DNA of 63,858 nucleotides from Phocaeicola faecalis (GCF_021730445.1 NZ_JADNRM010000019.1:6989-70846), one strand, 5' to 3'. Numbered from the stretch's first letter, positions 1 to 8,208 are shown. The notes: generated by a model not told the origin, from the letters alone. A program made the numbers and translations.

Positions 1-587
1 TCCATTTGCTGGAGGATAACGCGGATGGTATTGGTGTTCTTCACCAAAGGAACAGTCACCACTTGTTGGGTTGCCGCGCGGGTAAACGACTGTTTGGTCA
101 CCTCGCCATGCCACAAAGAAGAAAGCTTGCTGCTTACCACAGCACTTCCGTCGGCTGCGCGAGAGTAAATGCGGTCCATTTTACATTGAAGTTCTTCCAA
201 CGAAGACACTCCCTGCGTAATCAAAGGAACGGAGAAGGAGGCCTCATCGCTCAGACCCGCCCATGTTATAAGGTGGTAATCGCCCGGCTCCATATCGACC
301 ACCATCGAGTAGCCGTCGGCGGCCAAAGCATCGCCTGCCTCAGTTTTCTGGTATACCAGCTTGCCGTTGTCATCAAAAGCATAAAGAGCAACACTGCTTA
401 CTTCGCGAGAGAAAGCATCGGCATACTTCATGTTATAGTCATATTTGAATTTTACTCTATATTCTACAGAGCAATCTACATCATCTTCATCGAGTATGCT
501 GTCGCACGACACAACGGCACTTCCCAATGTCATGGCCATCATCAAGCCAAAAGAGAATTGTCGGGCGAATGTTTTTACTGTTTTCAT
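1..587 (-). CDS. Mfa2/FimB-type fimbrial anchor lipoprotein, C-terminus cut by window edge
   Basis: The reverse strand is open from an ATG at 585-587 to the left edge, giving about 195 residues with no stop. The start reads MKTVKTFARQFSFGLMMAM followed by a lipoprotein signal region ending VVSCDS, so the mature protein would be lipidated at that cysteine. The body has short beta-rich segments such as VALYAFDD and GDYHLITWAG, typical of the FimB/Mfa2 (DUF1812) family that anchors and caps Bacteroidales fimbriae at the outer membrane. It lies directly upstream of the fimbrillin gene at 688-2376 on the same strand but is separated by about 100 bp. Assignment rests on signal type, neighbour and recalled family pattern, not on a search. 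Confidence 0.72.
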   Translation of the reverse strand, partial: MKTVKTFARQFSFGLMMAMTLGSAVVSCDSILDEDDVDCSVEYRVKFKYDYNMKYADAFSREVSSVALYAFDDNGKLVYQKTEAGDALAADGYSMVVDMEPGDYHLITWAGLSDEASFSVPLITQGVSSLEELQCKMDRIYSRAADGSAVVSSKLSSLWHGEVTKQSFTRAATQQVVTVPLVKNTNTIRVILQQM

Positions 588-687
588 GCTTTTATTGTTT
601 TAATGGAATGTTAGAATAGTAATTTCTGAAAAAGGAGTGGAGGAGGATTGCCTCCTCCACTTTATTTAGAGAGTTTTTGTGTTCGGA

Positions 688-2376
688 TTAGAATATAATG
701 TTGTTGAGACGTACCTTCCAAGGAAGAATCTTAGCTGATAACTTCAGATAGAAAGCCTTATCACCGTCCATTTCGCCCGGTATCAAATCAATTCTTGAAT
801 AACCAATCTGGCTAAACTCTTTAATACTTAAAGCATAAATATTGTTACGCATGATAGCATAGTTCATAGCGCCCTCCGTTGCATGTTCAATCGGTGCATA
901 ATAGTAGCAATATCCATCTGTATATTCTTCCGCATCAGCTTTATTGATGCCTTTAGCTTTTAAAGCAGCTTCATCACGATAGAATTGATTATTATACTTA
1001 TATATTGTTCCTACGGGAGTGCCATCGGCAGTAGCAATCCGACCACGGAATATAATACCTGTTACCAAACCCATTTTCTGTTGGCCTCCAGTTACAGAGT
1101 TTTCCAGACAGTATGACATAAATTTGTAGCCTTCATTACCTTCTGTAGTAAGTTGATCGTCACCGGTAGGCATAGACTGAAAATATGAATTGCTACTATA
1201 TTGAGTATCTTCGACCTCCTTTAAAGTATTAGTAAAGAATTCTGTTGCAAGAGTTTCAGTATCTGCATAACGTCCATTACTATCCAATGTTACATTGTTT
1301 TTAGCAGCAGATTTAGGATCAACGATATATTCACTATTTGATAATAATCCCAAAATAGTAGGATTTTCCCAAGATGAAACAGTTTTATGTCTCACTGCAT
1401 AAACAGACTTGGAAAGGTTTACCAAAGCATATTTATCAAGAGTAACAGACCAATTAGCAACATCGTCCTTTACTTCCTTTTCTTCAACTAAAGTATAGTC
1501 AGATACGTTTGTCGCATTCTTTGTTACCACCGGAGCTGATTCACCATTAACCTCATGAGTTTCCTCAGTCATTGTAAATTGAGAGCCGTTATAAGCATCA
1601 TCACTCTGATAAATCCAAATATCAACACCTTCAGTTGTCCTAGCATGATTCAATACACCAATCAATTTCCATATATTATTTTCTGTATCATACCAAGCAC
1701 CATTTGATGTAGCGGGTATAATATGCGTAACCTCAGTTGGAACAACATATTTATTATCCTGTGCAGGCTTGAAACAAATCTTTGAAGCTACGCGCTCTAC
1801 GTTAATACCTGCTACTATCGTTGGATGTTGAGCATCATTAGATGTAACAGTAATTATTTCTTCTTTCTGATTAGCCATCATGAAATGATTTCTTTCGGTG
1901 CCACCCGTTACCGCATTTACATCACCGGCATTACAATCTAAAATAGCCTCATACGCTGCAGTTGCAACAGTACCTACCTGAGACCCAGTAGCCAAATCCT
2001 TTACTGCTTGAGATGGATTTAACACCACTAGAACCTTATATTGTCCTCCCTCTGTTATCTGATATGATTTTTCAACCATGCCATTGGATGCCGTTACGGA
2101 AGTATAATCCACCACACCTACGGTCTGTCCAGCATTAGGAGCAATAACAATTACTGCATCTGAAACAGCAGCTTCTTTTTCCAAAGTTCCTTCAGTCGTA
2201 TCACCTTCTTCATTATCAGTCGCACGACTTGAATTAGAAGCAGTACCAATACTCAATGTTACATTAGCTTTCACTTTTTCAATTTCATTACCATTGTTAT
2301 CCACAATGTCTTCGTTTGTACATGCAGCTAATGCAGCGCATGCAAACAGTCCGAATAATAAACCCTTAATCTTCAT
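688..2376 (-). CDS. Mfa1-type major fimbrillin lipoprotein
   Basis: The 562-residue product starts with a signal peptide and lipobox (ALAACTNED), so it is exported and lipidated before assembly. The N-terminal half is beta-rich (TLSIGT, DAVIVIAPNAG), and the C-terminal part contains the tail IYALSIKEFSQIG followed by KILPWKVRLNNIIF. Such a C-terminal tail is known in Mfa1-like fimbrillins, where a donor strand joins subunits into a shaft. Length fits a large Mfa1-type subunit. It precedes the Mfa2-like anchor gene, the usual order of these operons, and a TATCTTTG promoter element stands about 77 bp upstream. Which pilus subfamily it belongs to is not resolved. Confidence 0.8.
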   Translation of the reverse strand: MKIKGLLFGLFACAALAACTNEDIVDNNGNEIEKVKANVTLSIGTASNSSRATDNEEGDTTEGTLEKEAAVSDAVIVIAPNAGQTVGVVDYTSVTASNGMVEKSYQITEGGQYKVLVVLNPSQAVKDLATGSQVGTVATAAYEAILDCNAGDVNAVTGGTERNHFMMANQKEEIITVTSNDAQHPTIVAGINVERVASKICFKPAQDNKYVVPTEVTHIIPATSNGAWYDTENNIWKLIGVLNHARTTEGVDIWIYQSDDAYNGSQFTMTEETHEVNGESAPVVTKNATNVSDYTLVEEKEVKDDVANWSVTLDKYALVNLSKSVYAVRHKTVSSWENPTILGLLSNSEYIVDPKSAAKNNVTLDSNGRYADTETLATEFFTNTLKEVEDTQYSSNSYFQSMPTGDDQLTTEGNEGYKFMSYCLENSVTGGQQKMGLVTGIIFRGRIATADGTPVGTIYKYNNQFYRDEAALKAKGINKADAEEYTDGYCYYYAPIEHATEGAMNYAIMRNNIYALSIKEFSQIGYSRIDLIPGEMDGDKAFYLKLSAKILPWKVRLNNIIF

Positions 2377-2452
2377 AATTTTAATTTTTAAGTTTGCAAT
2401 TATTATGTTTTGTAAATTTCATTCTCGCATTCGTTCTTGTCTTTCGACATTG

Positions 2453-2460
2453 CAAAGATA
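2453..2460 (-). promoter_or_regulatory. -7 promoter box of the fimbrillin gene
   Basis: TATCTTTG on the minus strand matches the Bacteroides -7 consensus TAnnTTTG. It lies 77 bp before the fimbrillin ATG. No clear -33 TTTG box at the right spacing was seen. Confidence 0.5.
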
Positions 2461-2955
2461 AGGGCGTTTTAGGATTGGTCTTAATCGGTGTTTTCGGCAA
2501 AATAGATTGGCAAATTCGGAAAAGTGCATTTCATGGGTAATTTCAAGGGCATTTAATTCAATTTTGAATGATACACACATTGCGATGCACAAAATACCCA
2601 CTATCTTTTTTCCAATTATTTTTTGCGGGAAGAAGCTTTTTCAAGTCTCCTTTTTTCAATTGTTAAATTATTCAATGAATTGCCCACCACGAGGTAAAAC
2701 GTTCAGTGCCTAAAGGTGGATTTGCCGACGCTTTCCTACTGCTTATCGCATACAAAGGGAAGGGTAAGGTGTTTCATGCCGTCAGCTAAGGTCTTTTGAG
2801 CGGAAGATTACTATAGTCTGCTGCCGGAGACTGTAATAGTTCGACTTATAAAAGGAGATAATCTAAAGGAGGGAAATGCTTAGTCGGACTGATATAATCA
2901 GTTAGCTATCGGCAAGAACGAATGATACTCTTTTTACGGAAGACCGGAAATAAAA
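2461..2955. other. Intergenic region without a supported gene
   Basis: About 500 bp between the fimbrillin promoter and the Rpn remnant. Short open frames exist on both strands, but none has a recognisable domain, a promoter or a conserved-looking composition. A plus-strand stretch near 2690-2790 reads as a short plausible peptide tail ending KGKVFHAVS and could be a decayed gene end. I cannot identify it. Confidence 0.3.
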
Positions 2956-2956
2956 A

Positions 2957-2980
2957 AAGGTGAGACATTACGCTCACCTT
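2957..2980 (-). terminator. Intrinsic terminator after the Rpn remnant
   Basis: On the minus strand AAGGTGAG and CTCACCTT form an 8-bp stem with an 8-nt loop, followed by a run of seven T. It lies about 40 bp after the stop of the Rpn-type remnant at 3019, and the structure is nearly symmetric. Confidence 0.7.
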
Positions 2981-3018
2981 TACTGAAAATATATTCTTTC
3001 TTATCAAAGGGAATCAAT

Positions 3019-3456
3019 TCAGAGGGAATCAATTTCGGCAAGGGAAAGATGGGTGATGTTCATAATCTGCTCCGGTGTCATTCCCATGGATTTCAGATTG
3101 CGGGCAATTTCAAGAGCTTTTTTTTGTTCCCCTTTCTGCAAGCCTTTCTCGATACCTTCTTCAATACCTTTCTGAACACCTTCTTCAAAACCTTCCTCGA
3201 TACCCTTCTTGGCAGCATAGTCAATAGTAGCCAAATAGTCACGGTAGGCATTGACACTATTTTCATAGCGCACACAATCTTCCTCCGAAAGAGAATGAAC
3301 GTCAACAATCTCTTCCAACTTCTTAAATACGGCTTTTTGAGCTTTAAAAGGCATACGGTTCAATGTTTCCATGTTAAATATACAAAGATAGCAAGAACTT
3401 GCGTAATAATGGCAGGATGAGGGTGAAATTTGATAAGTGGTTGGTACATATACCAT
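3019..3456 (-). pseudogene. C-terminal remnant of an Rpn/PD-(D/E)XK nuclease family protein
   Basis: The open frame codes for 145 residues. From about residue 26 it carries the C-terminal part of Bacteroides Rpn-family proteins (recombination-promoting nuclease/putative transposase): METLNRMPFKAQKAVFKKLE, a helical segment, then a charged repeat (KGIEEGFEEGVQKGIEEGI) and the tail MTPEQIMNITHLSLAEI. The nuclease domain with the PD-(D/E)XK residues, normally about 200 residues upstream, is absent. The first 25 residues have no likeness to the family and probably belong to unrelated DNA. The truncation lies a few hundred bases outside the ICE integrases, so element insertion or a related rearrangement may have cut the gene. 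Confidence 0.65.
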
Positions 3457-3761
3457 TTTTGTGTTACCTCACCATATTGTTAAATTTGGCAGAAGGAGCC
3501 GTATATGGTGGGTATTAGAGAAAGAAATGCTACCTATCCGTTGCCTTTTTATTAAAGGGAAAGTTGGTAGAAACAGCATCTTTAATCTCTTGCACATACC
3601 CTACAACAGCCACAAAGAACGCTTGTTTTTCCTATCATTGCACTGACAAAGGTAATCATTTTTTCTCGTTGGAAGAAAAATACGGGAATGAGATTAATTG
3701 TCAAGTACTTGTTGCCTTGTTCCGCTATGTTCTACATGCCGTTCATTAACTCTGTAAAATT
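3457..3761. other. Candidate ICE left-end region, no gene seen
   Basis: About 300 bp between the truncated Rpn gene and the first integrase promoter. In this element class the attachment site lies next to int, so attL is expected here. I could not find a matching core at the other end of the element inside the window, so no att coordinates are given. Confidence 0.3.
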
Positions 3762-3769
3762 TATTTTTG
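3762..3769 (+). promoter_or_regulatory. -7 promoter box of the integrase pair
   Basis: TATTTTTG fits TAnnTTTG and lies 19 bp before the ATG of the first integrase, which would give a very short leader. Confidence 0.45.
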
Positions 3770-3787
3770 CAACCAAAGAAATGAGTT

Positions 3788-5011
3788 ATGAATCAGGCAG
3801 ATGTAAAGGTGTCGTTCTACCTCAAAAAGAGCGAAGCAGATGCCAAAGGGAACTGCCCTGTAATGGCAAGGTTGAATGTCGGCAAGTACTCCGAGGCGGC
3901 ATTCAGTGTGAAATTGTCGGTACCACATACGATGTGGCACTCAGGTCGTGCTATAGGTAAGAGTGTCGCAGCACGCGAAATCAATCGTCAGTTAGACGAA
4001 ATCAGAGCCTCGGCTCTACATATCTATCAGGAACAATCGGCAATACGAGAAGGAGTAAGTGCCGAAGATGTCAAGTGCCTGCTTTTGGGTATGGCTTCGG
4101 GGCAGCAGACCTTGATGAGTTATTTCCGCACCTTCATCAAGAATTTCGAGAAGCGTGTAGGTGTGAATCGTGTCGCAGGTTCTCTTCGTGCTTACAAGTA
4201 CGCCTATATGCATGTAGAGAAATTCCTCAATGAGAAATACAAACTGACCGATATTCCCTTTACGGCATTGGATCGTTCGTTTATTGAGAAATATGATCTT
4301 CACTTACGAACAGACTGTCATTTGGCTCTTGGTACGATAGTCCATCTTACGACCTCTTTTAGAACCATTATCAATGAAGCCGTAGCAGACGGTATTCTTA
4401 CTTTCAATCCATTCTGGGGTTACGAGCCTGAACGCCCACAGCGTGAACAGAAGTATCTCACGGCAGAGGAATTAGAGTTGATTATGACAACACCATTGCA
4501 TAATGCAAGACTTTACATCGTCAGAGATTTATTCTTGTTCTCCTGCTACACCGGAATATCTTATGGAGACATGTGTCTGCTGACCAAAGAAGATTTGGTT
4601 ACGGATGAGAACGGCACGCTATGGATACGGACTTCCCGTAAAAAGACCAAGGTCGAGTATGAGGTTCCGCTCCTTGAGGTTCCCTTACATATACTTAATA
4701 AGTATCGTGATGTAGAACCTAATGGAAAGCTGTTGCCCATGTATTGTAATTCTGATGTGAATCTTTCCCTAAAAAAGATTGCCGCAATATGCGGTATCAA
4801 CCGTAGAATCGTCTTTCATGCCGCCAGACATACATACGCTACAGAGATTACTCTCTCGCATGGTGTACCATTGGAAACGGTCAGCAAGATGCTAGGACAT
4901 ACACGGGTGGATACCACTCAGATTTATGCCAAAGTAACCGATGAAAAGATTGATGCCGACACTAAAAGGCTCGACAGCAAGATTAGTGAACGCTTTACAA
5001 TCGCCATTTGA
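3788..5011 (+). CDS. Tyrosine recombinase (ICE integrase 1)
   Basis: The 407-residue protein has the layout of Bacteroidales integrases: an N-terminal arm-binding region, a core-binding SAM-like domain (about 105-200) and a catalytic domain (about 220-400). Catalytic boxes are visible: lysine in SRKKTKVEYE, HAARHTYATE (box II His and Arg), LGHTRVDTTQIYAKV (His and nucleophile Tyr). The box I arginine is missing; the motif reads YTGISYGDM, with Ser258 at that place. IntDOT of CTnDOT is known to have Ser259 at the same position. The next gene is a second recombinase 21 bp downstream, so the two are probably co-transcribed. Likely role: integration and excision of the ICE, alone or with its partner. 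Confidence 0.88.
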   Translation: MNQADVKVSFYLKKSEADAKGNCPVMARLNVGKYSEAAFSVKLSVPHTMWHSGRAIGKSVAAREINRQLDEIRASALHIYQEQSAIREGVSAEDVKCLLLGMASGQQTLMSYFRTFIKNFEKRVGVNRVAGSLRAYKYAYMHVEKFLNEKYKLTDIPFTALDRSFIEKYDLHLRTDCHLALGTIVHLTTSFRTIINEAVADGILTFNPFWGYEPERPQREQKYLTAEELELIMTTPLHNARLYIVRDLFLFSCYTGISYGDMCLLTKEDLVTDENGTLWIRTSRKKTKVEYEVPLLEVPLHILNKYRDVEPNGKLLPMYCNSDVNLSLKKIAAICGINRRIVFHAARHTYATEITLSHGVPLETVSKMLGHTRVDTTQIYAKVTDEKIDADTKRLDSKISERFTIAI

Positions 5012-5032
5012 CAACCATTAAAACGACTATAT

Positions 5033-6340
5033 ATGAAAGCAGACAAGAATACAGAGAATCAGAACACGAAGCGTCGCAGCACCTTCGCCATATTGTTCTA
5101 CATCAACCGCACGAAAGTACGCAAGGATGGTATGTGCCAACTATTGTGTAAAGTAAGCATTGATGCTGAATGGGAACAAATCGGTACGAAAGTATCAGTG
5201 AATCCAGCCATCTGGAATCCCGACAAGGGTCGTGCCGATGGTCGTAGCGAAAATGCCGTAACGGTAAACAGAGCCATTGACGAACTTACCAAGGAGATTA
5301 CGGGACACTACAATCATATCAAGAAGAGTTTAGGCTTTGTTACCGCAGAACTTGTCAAGAACGCAGTCAAGGGTATCGGTCAAAAGCCTGTAACATTGCT
5401 CGCCCTCTTCCGTGAGCATAACGAGGAGTTCAAGAAGCGTGTTGGTGTGGATAGAATCAAGGAGACCTACGACTGTTACCAACGCTCATACAAGCACCTT
5501 GCGGCGTTTATTCAGGAGAAACGGGGTGTAGAAGATGTCACATTGCGAAGCCTTGACAAGGTGTTCTATGACGACTTTGAGATATTCCTGCAAAGCGATT
5601 GCCGTCTAAGCCCCAAGACGGTACACGAACACTTGTACAGGTTGAAAAAGATGACAATGCGAGCCGTCAGTCAAGGCACTTTGCGTAGAGATCCTTACTG
5701 CCGACTGCATCCACCGTTGCCTAAACGCAAGAGCCGACATATGAAGTTGGAAGACCTCAAAACCTTGATGTCAACGCCTGTAGATAAGCCTCAATTGCAA
5801 CGGGTACGCGATTGGTTTATCTTCTCGACTTTTACAGGATTGGCATACGCTGATTTAAGACGGTTATCCGTGAACGATATAACACAGGCAGAAGATGGCA
5901 GCTGGTGGATACATATCAAGCGTAAGAAGACTGACACACTATCATCTATTCGTCTGTTGGATATACCACTTAGGATTATCGAAAAGTACAAGCATGAGCG
6001 GCAAAGTGAAAAGGTATTCAATACCTGGGACCGAAACTATATGTCAATGCTAATGCAGGAGTTGAGTGAAGTGTATGGCTTTCATATTACCTACCACAAA
6101 GCTCGTCATAATTTCGGAACGCATATGACTTTATCGCTGGGCGTACCTATTGAGACGGTAAGCAAGATGATGGGACATACCTCCATCACCACCACACAGA
6201 TTTATGCCCATGTTACGGATAAGAAGGTTGATGAGGATATGAAACGCTTGCGTGAGGTTACAGCAGACAAGAAGATAGAACTCGCAGATGAGGGACTGAA
6301 GTTTGAGAGATGTATCAAATGGAAGCGGACAACAGTATAA
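5033..6340 (+). CDS. Tyrosine recombinase (ICE integrase 2)
   Basis: This 435-residue protein is a paralogue of the preceding integrase: arm-binding N-terminus (KRRSTFAILFYINRTKVRKD), core-binding region about 110-215, catalytic domain to about 410. Box I is TGLAYADLRRL, with Ala in place of arginine; box II is HKARHNFGTH; the nucleophile motif is MGHTSITTTQIYAHV. The C-terminus continues about 45 residues past the tyrosine. It is 21 bp after integrase 1 and is followed by a strong hairpin terminator at 6341. Tandem recombinases of this type occur in Bacteroidales mobile elements; whether both are needed for strand exchange cannot be read from sequence. Confidence 0.87.
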   Translation: MKADKNTENQNTKRRSTFAILFYINRTKVRKDGMCQLLCKVSIDAEWEQIGTKVSVNPAIWNPDKGRADGRSENAVTVNRAIDELTKEITGHYNHIKKSLGFVTAELVKNAVKGIGQKPVTLLALFREHNEEFKKRVGVDRIKETYDCYQRSYKHLAAFIQEKRGVEDVTLRSLDKVFYDDFEIFLQSDCRLSPKTVHEHLYRLKKMTMRAVSQGTLRRDPYCRLHPPLPKRKSRHMKLEDLKTLMSTPVDKPQLQRVRDWFIFSTFTGLAYADLRRLSVNDITQAEDGSWWIHIKRKKTDTLSSIRLLDIPLRIIEKYKHERQSEKVFNTWDRNYMSMLMQELSEVYGFHITYHKARHNFGTHMTLSLGVPIETVSKMMGHTSITTTQIYAHVTDKKVDEDMKRLREVTADKKIELADEGLKFERCIKWKRTTV

Positions 6341-6382
6341 AAACAATAGCAACGGCCTCAATCGGGGTCGTTGCTATTGTTT
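6341..6382. terminator. Bidirectional intrinsic terminator between integrases and HTH genes
   Basis: AAACAATAGCAACG (6341-6354) pairs perfectly with CGTTGCTATTGTTT (6369-6382). It sits between the converging integrase pair and the minus-strand HTH operon, so it can serve both. Confidence 0.82.
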
Positions 6383-6386
6383 AGGG

Positions 6387-6698
6387 TCATACCCATCGCT
6401 GTTCCTCTACGCAGCGTTTATGGGAATCATTGAGAATCTTTTCAATCTCTGACTCCTTGTAAAGAGCCTTGCCCTGAACAAGGTAGTAAGGTATTGCACC
6501 AGCCGAACGGTACTCCTGCAATGTACGGCGGCTCACTCTGAGTATCTTGGATAACTCTTCATCAGTCAGGAACCTCTCATTGTTCAATGTCGGTTGTGCC
6601 AGAGTCTCCGTCTTTTGAAGAATCTTGTTTACTCGTCTCAGACGCTCAAGTATCTCCGCGATATGCGGGTCGCTCTTGTCTATAAAAAAGCTGCTCAT
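6387..6698 (-). CDS. Helix-turn-helix protein, excisionase-like (third of three)
   Basis: A 103-residue protein with a helical N-terminus and a MerR/excisionase-type winged HTH in the second half: FLTDEELSKILRVSRRTLQE, then YRSAGAIPYYLVQGKALYKE, where the wing ends in a Lys/Glu-rich strand. This HTH_17 pattern is shared by Xis2c/Xis2d-type proteins of CTnDOT, which bind att DNA and direct excision. It overlaps the preceding gene by 4 bp (ATGA), so the three HTH genes form an operon. Position next to the integrases supports a role in excision control; a transcriptional role is possible. Confidence 0.72.
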   Translation of the reverse strand: MSSFFIDKSDPHIAEILERLRRVNKILQKTETLAQPTLNNERFLTDEELSKILRVSRRTLQEYRSAGAIPYYLVQGKALYKESEIEKILNDSHKRCVEEQRWV

Positions 6699-6991
6699 GG
6701 TCTTTTCTTTTTAATGGGGTGATAAGTGCTGTCAATGAATCTCTGAATATCCTCGGGTTTGTAGAATATCTTGTGCTTTATGCGTGCAAACGGTATCAAG
6801 CCCTTCTCTCGGTACACTTGCAGTGTTCGCTTCGAGATACGGAGTATCTGGCACACATCCTGATTATCCATCCAGTTCTTTAGGCCAAGATCCTGATTTG
6901 GTCGGCATAGTCTGTTCACTCTATCCTCAAACTCGTTGAAGTGGCTGCATATCTCATCAAATGCCTTCTTATCTATGCATACGATTTCCAT
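6695..6991 (-). CDS. Helix-turn-helix protein, excisionase-like (second of three)
   Basis: The 98-residue product has a charged helical N-terminus and the HTH_17 signature NQDVCQILRISKRTLQVYRE followed by KGLIPFARIKHKIFYKPEDI. It is clearly related to its two neighbours on the same strand. It overlaps the next gene by 4 bp and follows the previous one after about 20 bp. Likely a DNA-bending accessory factor for the ICE recombinases, as with CTnDOT Xis2c/Xis2d; direct evidence is only the domain and context. Confidence 0.72.
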   Translation of the reverse strand: MEIVCIDKKAFDEICSHFNEFEDRVNRLCRPNQDLGLKNWMDNQDVCQILRISKRTLQVYREKGLIPFARIKHKIFYKPEDIQRFIDSTYHPIKKKRP

Positions 6992-7011
6992 ATTCCATAC
7001 TTGTTTTGAGG

Positions 7012-7329
7012 TTAGACATTGGGATTATTTCTCATGCTTGCCGGAAGTGGCAAGCCCTTTTGTTCGAAGAAGTCCTTGACCTCGGAAGCCTTGTAGTATG
7101 TGCGTCCGTCAATCATATAGTAGCGGATAAGCTTTTTCTGGCGGTAGCGTGCAAGGGTACGGTGAGTCACGCCAAGCAGTTTGCTCAGGTCGTAGTTATC
7201 CAGCAATGTGTCGCCATCGAGACACTCCTTCATCTTGTTCTGTCGCTCCAGCATTTTCTCAATCTTATCGAAGCGTTCCATCAGTTGGATGAACATCTTG
7301 TGGGCGGTTTCACTATTTATTTGTAACAT
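7012..7329 (-). CDS. Helix-turn-helix protein, excisionase-like (first of three)
   Basis: A 105-residue protein: coiled-coil-like start (FIQLMERFDKIEKMLERQNK), then HTH motif NYDLSKLLGVTHRTLARYRQ and wing KLIRYYMIDGRTYYKASEV. The domain order matches the other two genes of the operon. It is the first gene after an upstream region that holds the palindrome TGTTGCGCAACA and a second short hairpin, plausible control sites. Function is inferred as recombination directionality or regulation of the adjacent recombinases. Confidence 0.72.
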   Translation of the reverse strand: MLQINSETAHKMFIQLMERFDKIEKMLERQNKMKECLDGDTLLDNYDLSKLLGVTHRTLARYRQKKLIRYYMIDGRTYYKASEVKDFFEQKGLPLPASMRNNPNV

Positions 7330-7371
7330 TGTATAATCTGTTTAAGTGTAAATAATCGGGTTACTACACCG

Positions 7372-7383
7372 TGTTGCGCAACA
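7372..7383. promoter_or_regulatory. Perfect palindrome upstream of the HTH operon
   Basis: TGTTGCGCAACA is a 12-bp perfect palindrome about 43 bp before the first HTH gene. It is a candidate dimeric repressor site. A second short inverted repeat (GATACA ... TGTATC) lies at about 7449-7466. Confidence 0.4.
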
Positions 7384-7506
7384 GGTTATACTTATTAAAT
7401 GGCATCCTGCGTGCCAATGACATGGAATGACACAAAAAGACACCGATACATCATTGTGTATCAGTGAAATAAAAATTTTCAGCGTGAAATTTGAGGATTT
7501 TCAGAG

Positions 7507-7554
7507 TATTGCAAAATGCAACACTTTTTCGCAACCTGCTATTGCAAAATGCAA
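7507..7554. repeat. Tandem direct repeat TATTGCAAAATGCAA
   Basis: The 15-bp sequence TATTGCAAAATGCAA occurs at 7507-7521 and again at 7540-7554, 33 bp apart (about three helical turns). The second copy overlaps the last codons of the RibD-like gene. The spacing suggests a protein-binding array, possibly for the excision proteins or their regulator. Confidence 0.5.
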
Positions 7555-7964
7555 GAGTTGCGATAGATGATGCGAGTTATTCCGTTGGAGAAGGATGTAG
7601 TCTTATACATATTCCAACGGCTTGGGGTAAGGTCATCGAATACGGGAGTTCCCTTACCTGCGATGACAGGCAGGATATAGACAACCATCTCATCAATGAG
7701 ATTGTAACGGGATAGTCCTCGCAGAAGCTCTATGCTATCCTTGTCGGATATTTCAGCGATGTATGTATCGGATTGGTTGTTGTCGGAGTGCCTTTCAGCA
7801 AGCAGGTCAAGCAAAGGATAGTGTGGCATAAGGCGGTATATGCTATGCTCGTGCCAATATGGAAAGCCTTTGGCATCATTCATTACCCACTGCATTAAAT
7901 TCTCGTCAGCTTTCGGAAGAAAGCCGTCCATTGTCATCGCTGCTATGATCTGAATCTTTGCCAT
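7539..7964 (-). CDS. RibD C-terminal/dihydrofolate-reductase-fold protein
   Basis: Using the ATG at 7964 (MAKIQIIAAMTMDGF), which is preceded by GGAGG, the product is 141 residues. The start has the DHFR/RibD_C signature (A-M-T-x-DGF) and the end the strand order DEMVVYILPVIAGKGTPVF, where the GKG loop binds the nicotinamide nucleotide in this fold. It is shorter than the roughly 170-180 residues usual for RibD_C proteins, with a compressed middle, so substrate and activity are uncertain. The frame is open upstream to 8006 but that part is the untranslated leader. It has its own promoter and an elaborate leader and sits between the HTH operon and rteB. Confidence 0.68.
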   Translation of the reverse strand: MAKIQIIAAMTMDGFLPKADENLMQWVMNDAKGFPYWHEHSIYRLMPHYPLLDLLAERHSDNNQSDTYIAEISDKDSIELLRGLSRYNLIDEMVVYILPVIAGKGTPVFDDLTPSRWNMYKTTSFSNGITRIIYRNSCILQ

Positions 7965-7980
7965 ATCGTTACCTCCGTCC

Positions 7981-8208
7981 AAAAAAGAAGCGTGGTCATC
8001 ACGCATCCGAACAGAGGCTCTGGCATGGGCCTAAGGAGAGTACGTAACACCACGCTATGCCATGGGCATAGCATAAGCATACGCAATACTCTCCTTAACT
8101 TCAACTGCCAGATTTCTGTTCGGGATTCTTGCGAACTTATGTCTATATAAACGGACAGGAACAACGAATGTTCCGCCGCGATATTTCAATTTTACGGCTC
8201 AAAGATAC
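7981..8208 (-). promoter_or_regulatory. Promoter and long structured leader of the RibD-like gene, ending in a terminator-like hairpin
   Basis: On the minus strand a TATCTTTG box (8208-8201) is followed by a leader of about 230 nt. A hairpin GGAACA/TGTTCC comes first. A long rod follows: CCGAACAG (8123-8116) pairs with CTGTTCGG (8014-8007), TCTGGCA (8112-8106) with TGCCAGA (8025-8019), TAAGGAGAGTA (8097-8087) with TACTCTCCTTA (8042-8032), and GCTATGCC (8072-8065) with GGCATAGC (8061-8054). Next, GCGTG (8004-8000) pairs with CACGC (7994-7990) before a T-rich run, then the GGAGG and ATG. This looks like an attenuated or riboregulated leader; no known riboswitch class was recognised. Confidence 0.6.

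Noticed and set aside
6..614. 202-residue plus-strand open frame over the fimbrial anchor gene
   Set aside because: It is the antisense shadow of the reverse-strand gene, which has a lipoprotein signal and family-like text.
2691..2790. Plus-strand peptide tail (KGKVFHAVS) as a gene remnant
   Set aside because: Too short and without a recognised family; listed only as a remark in the intergenic entry.
7943..8164. 73-residue minus-strand frame in the leader of the RibD-like gene, starting at TTG
   Set aside because: It lies inside a long self-complementary structure and its composition follows the stems. A short leader peptide cannot be excluded, but the full frame is not supported.
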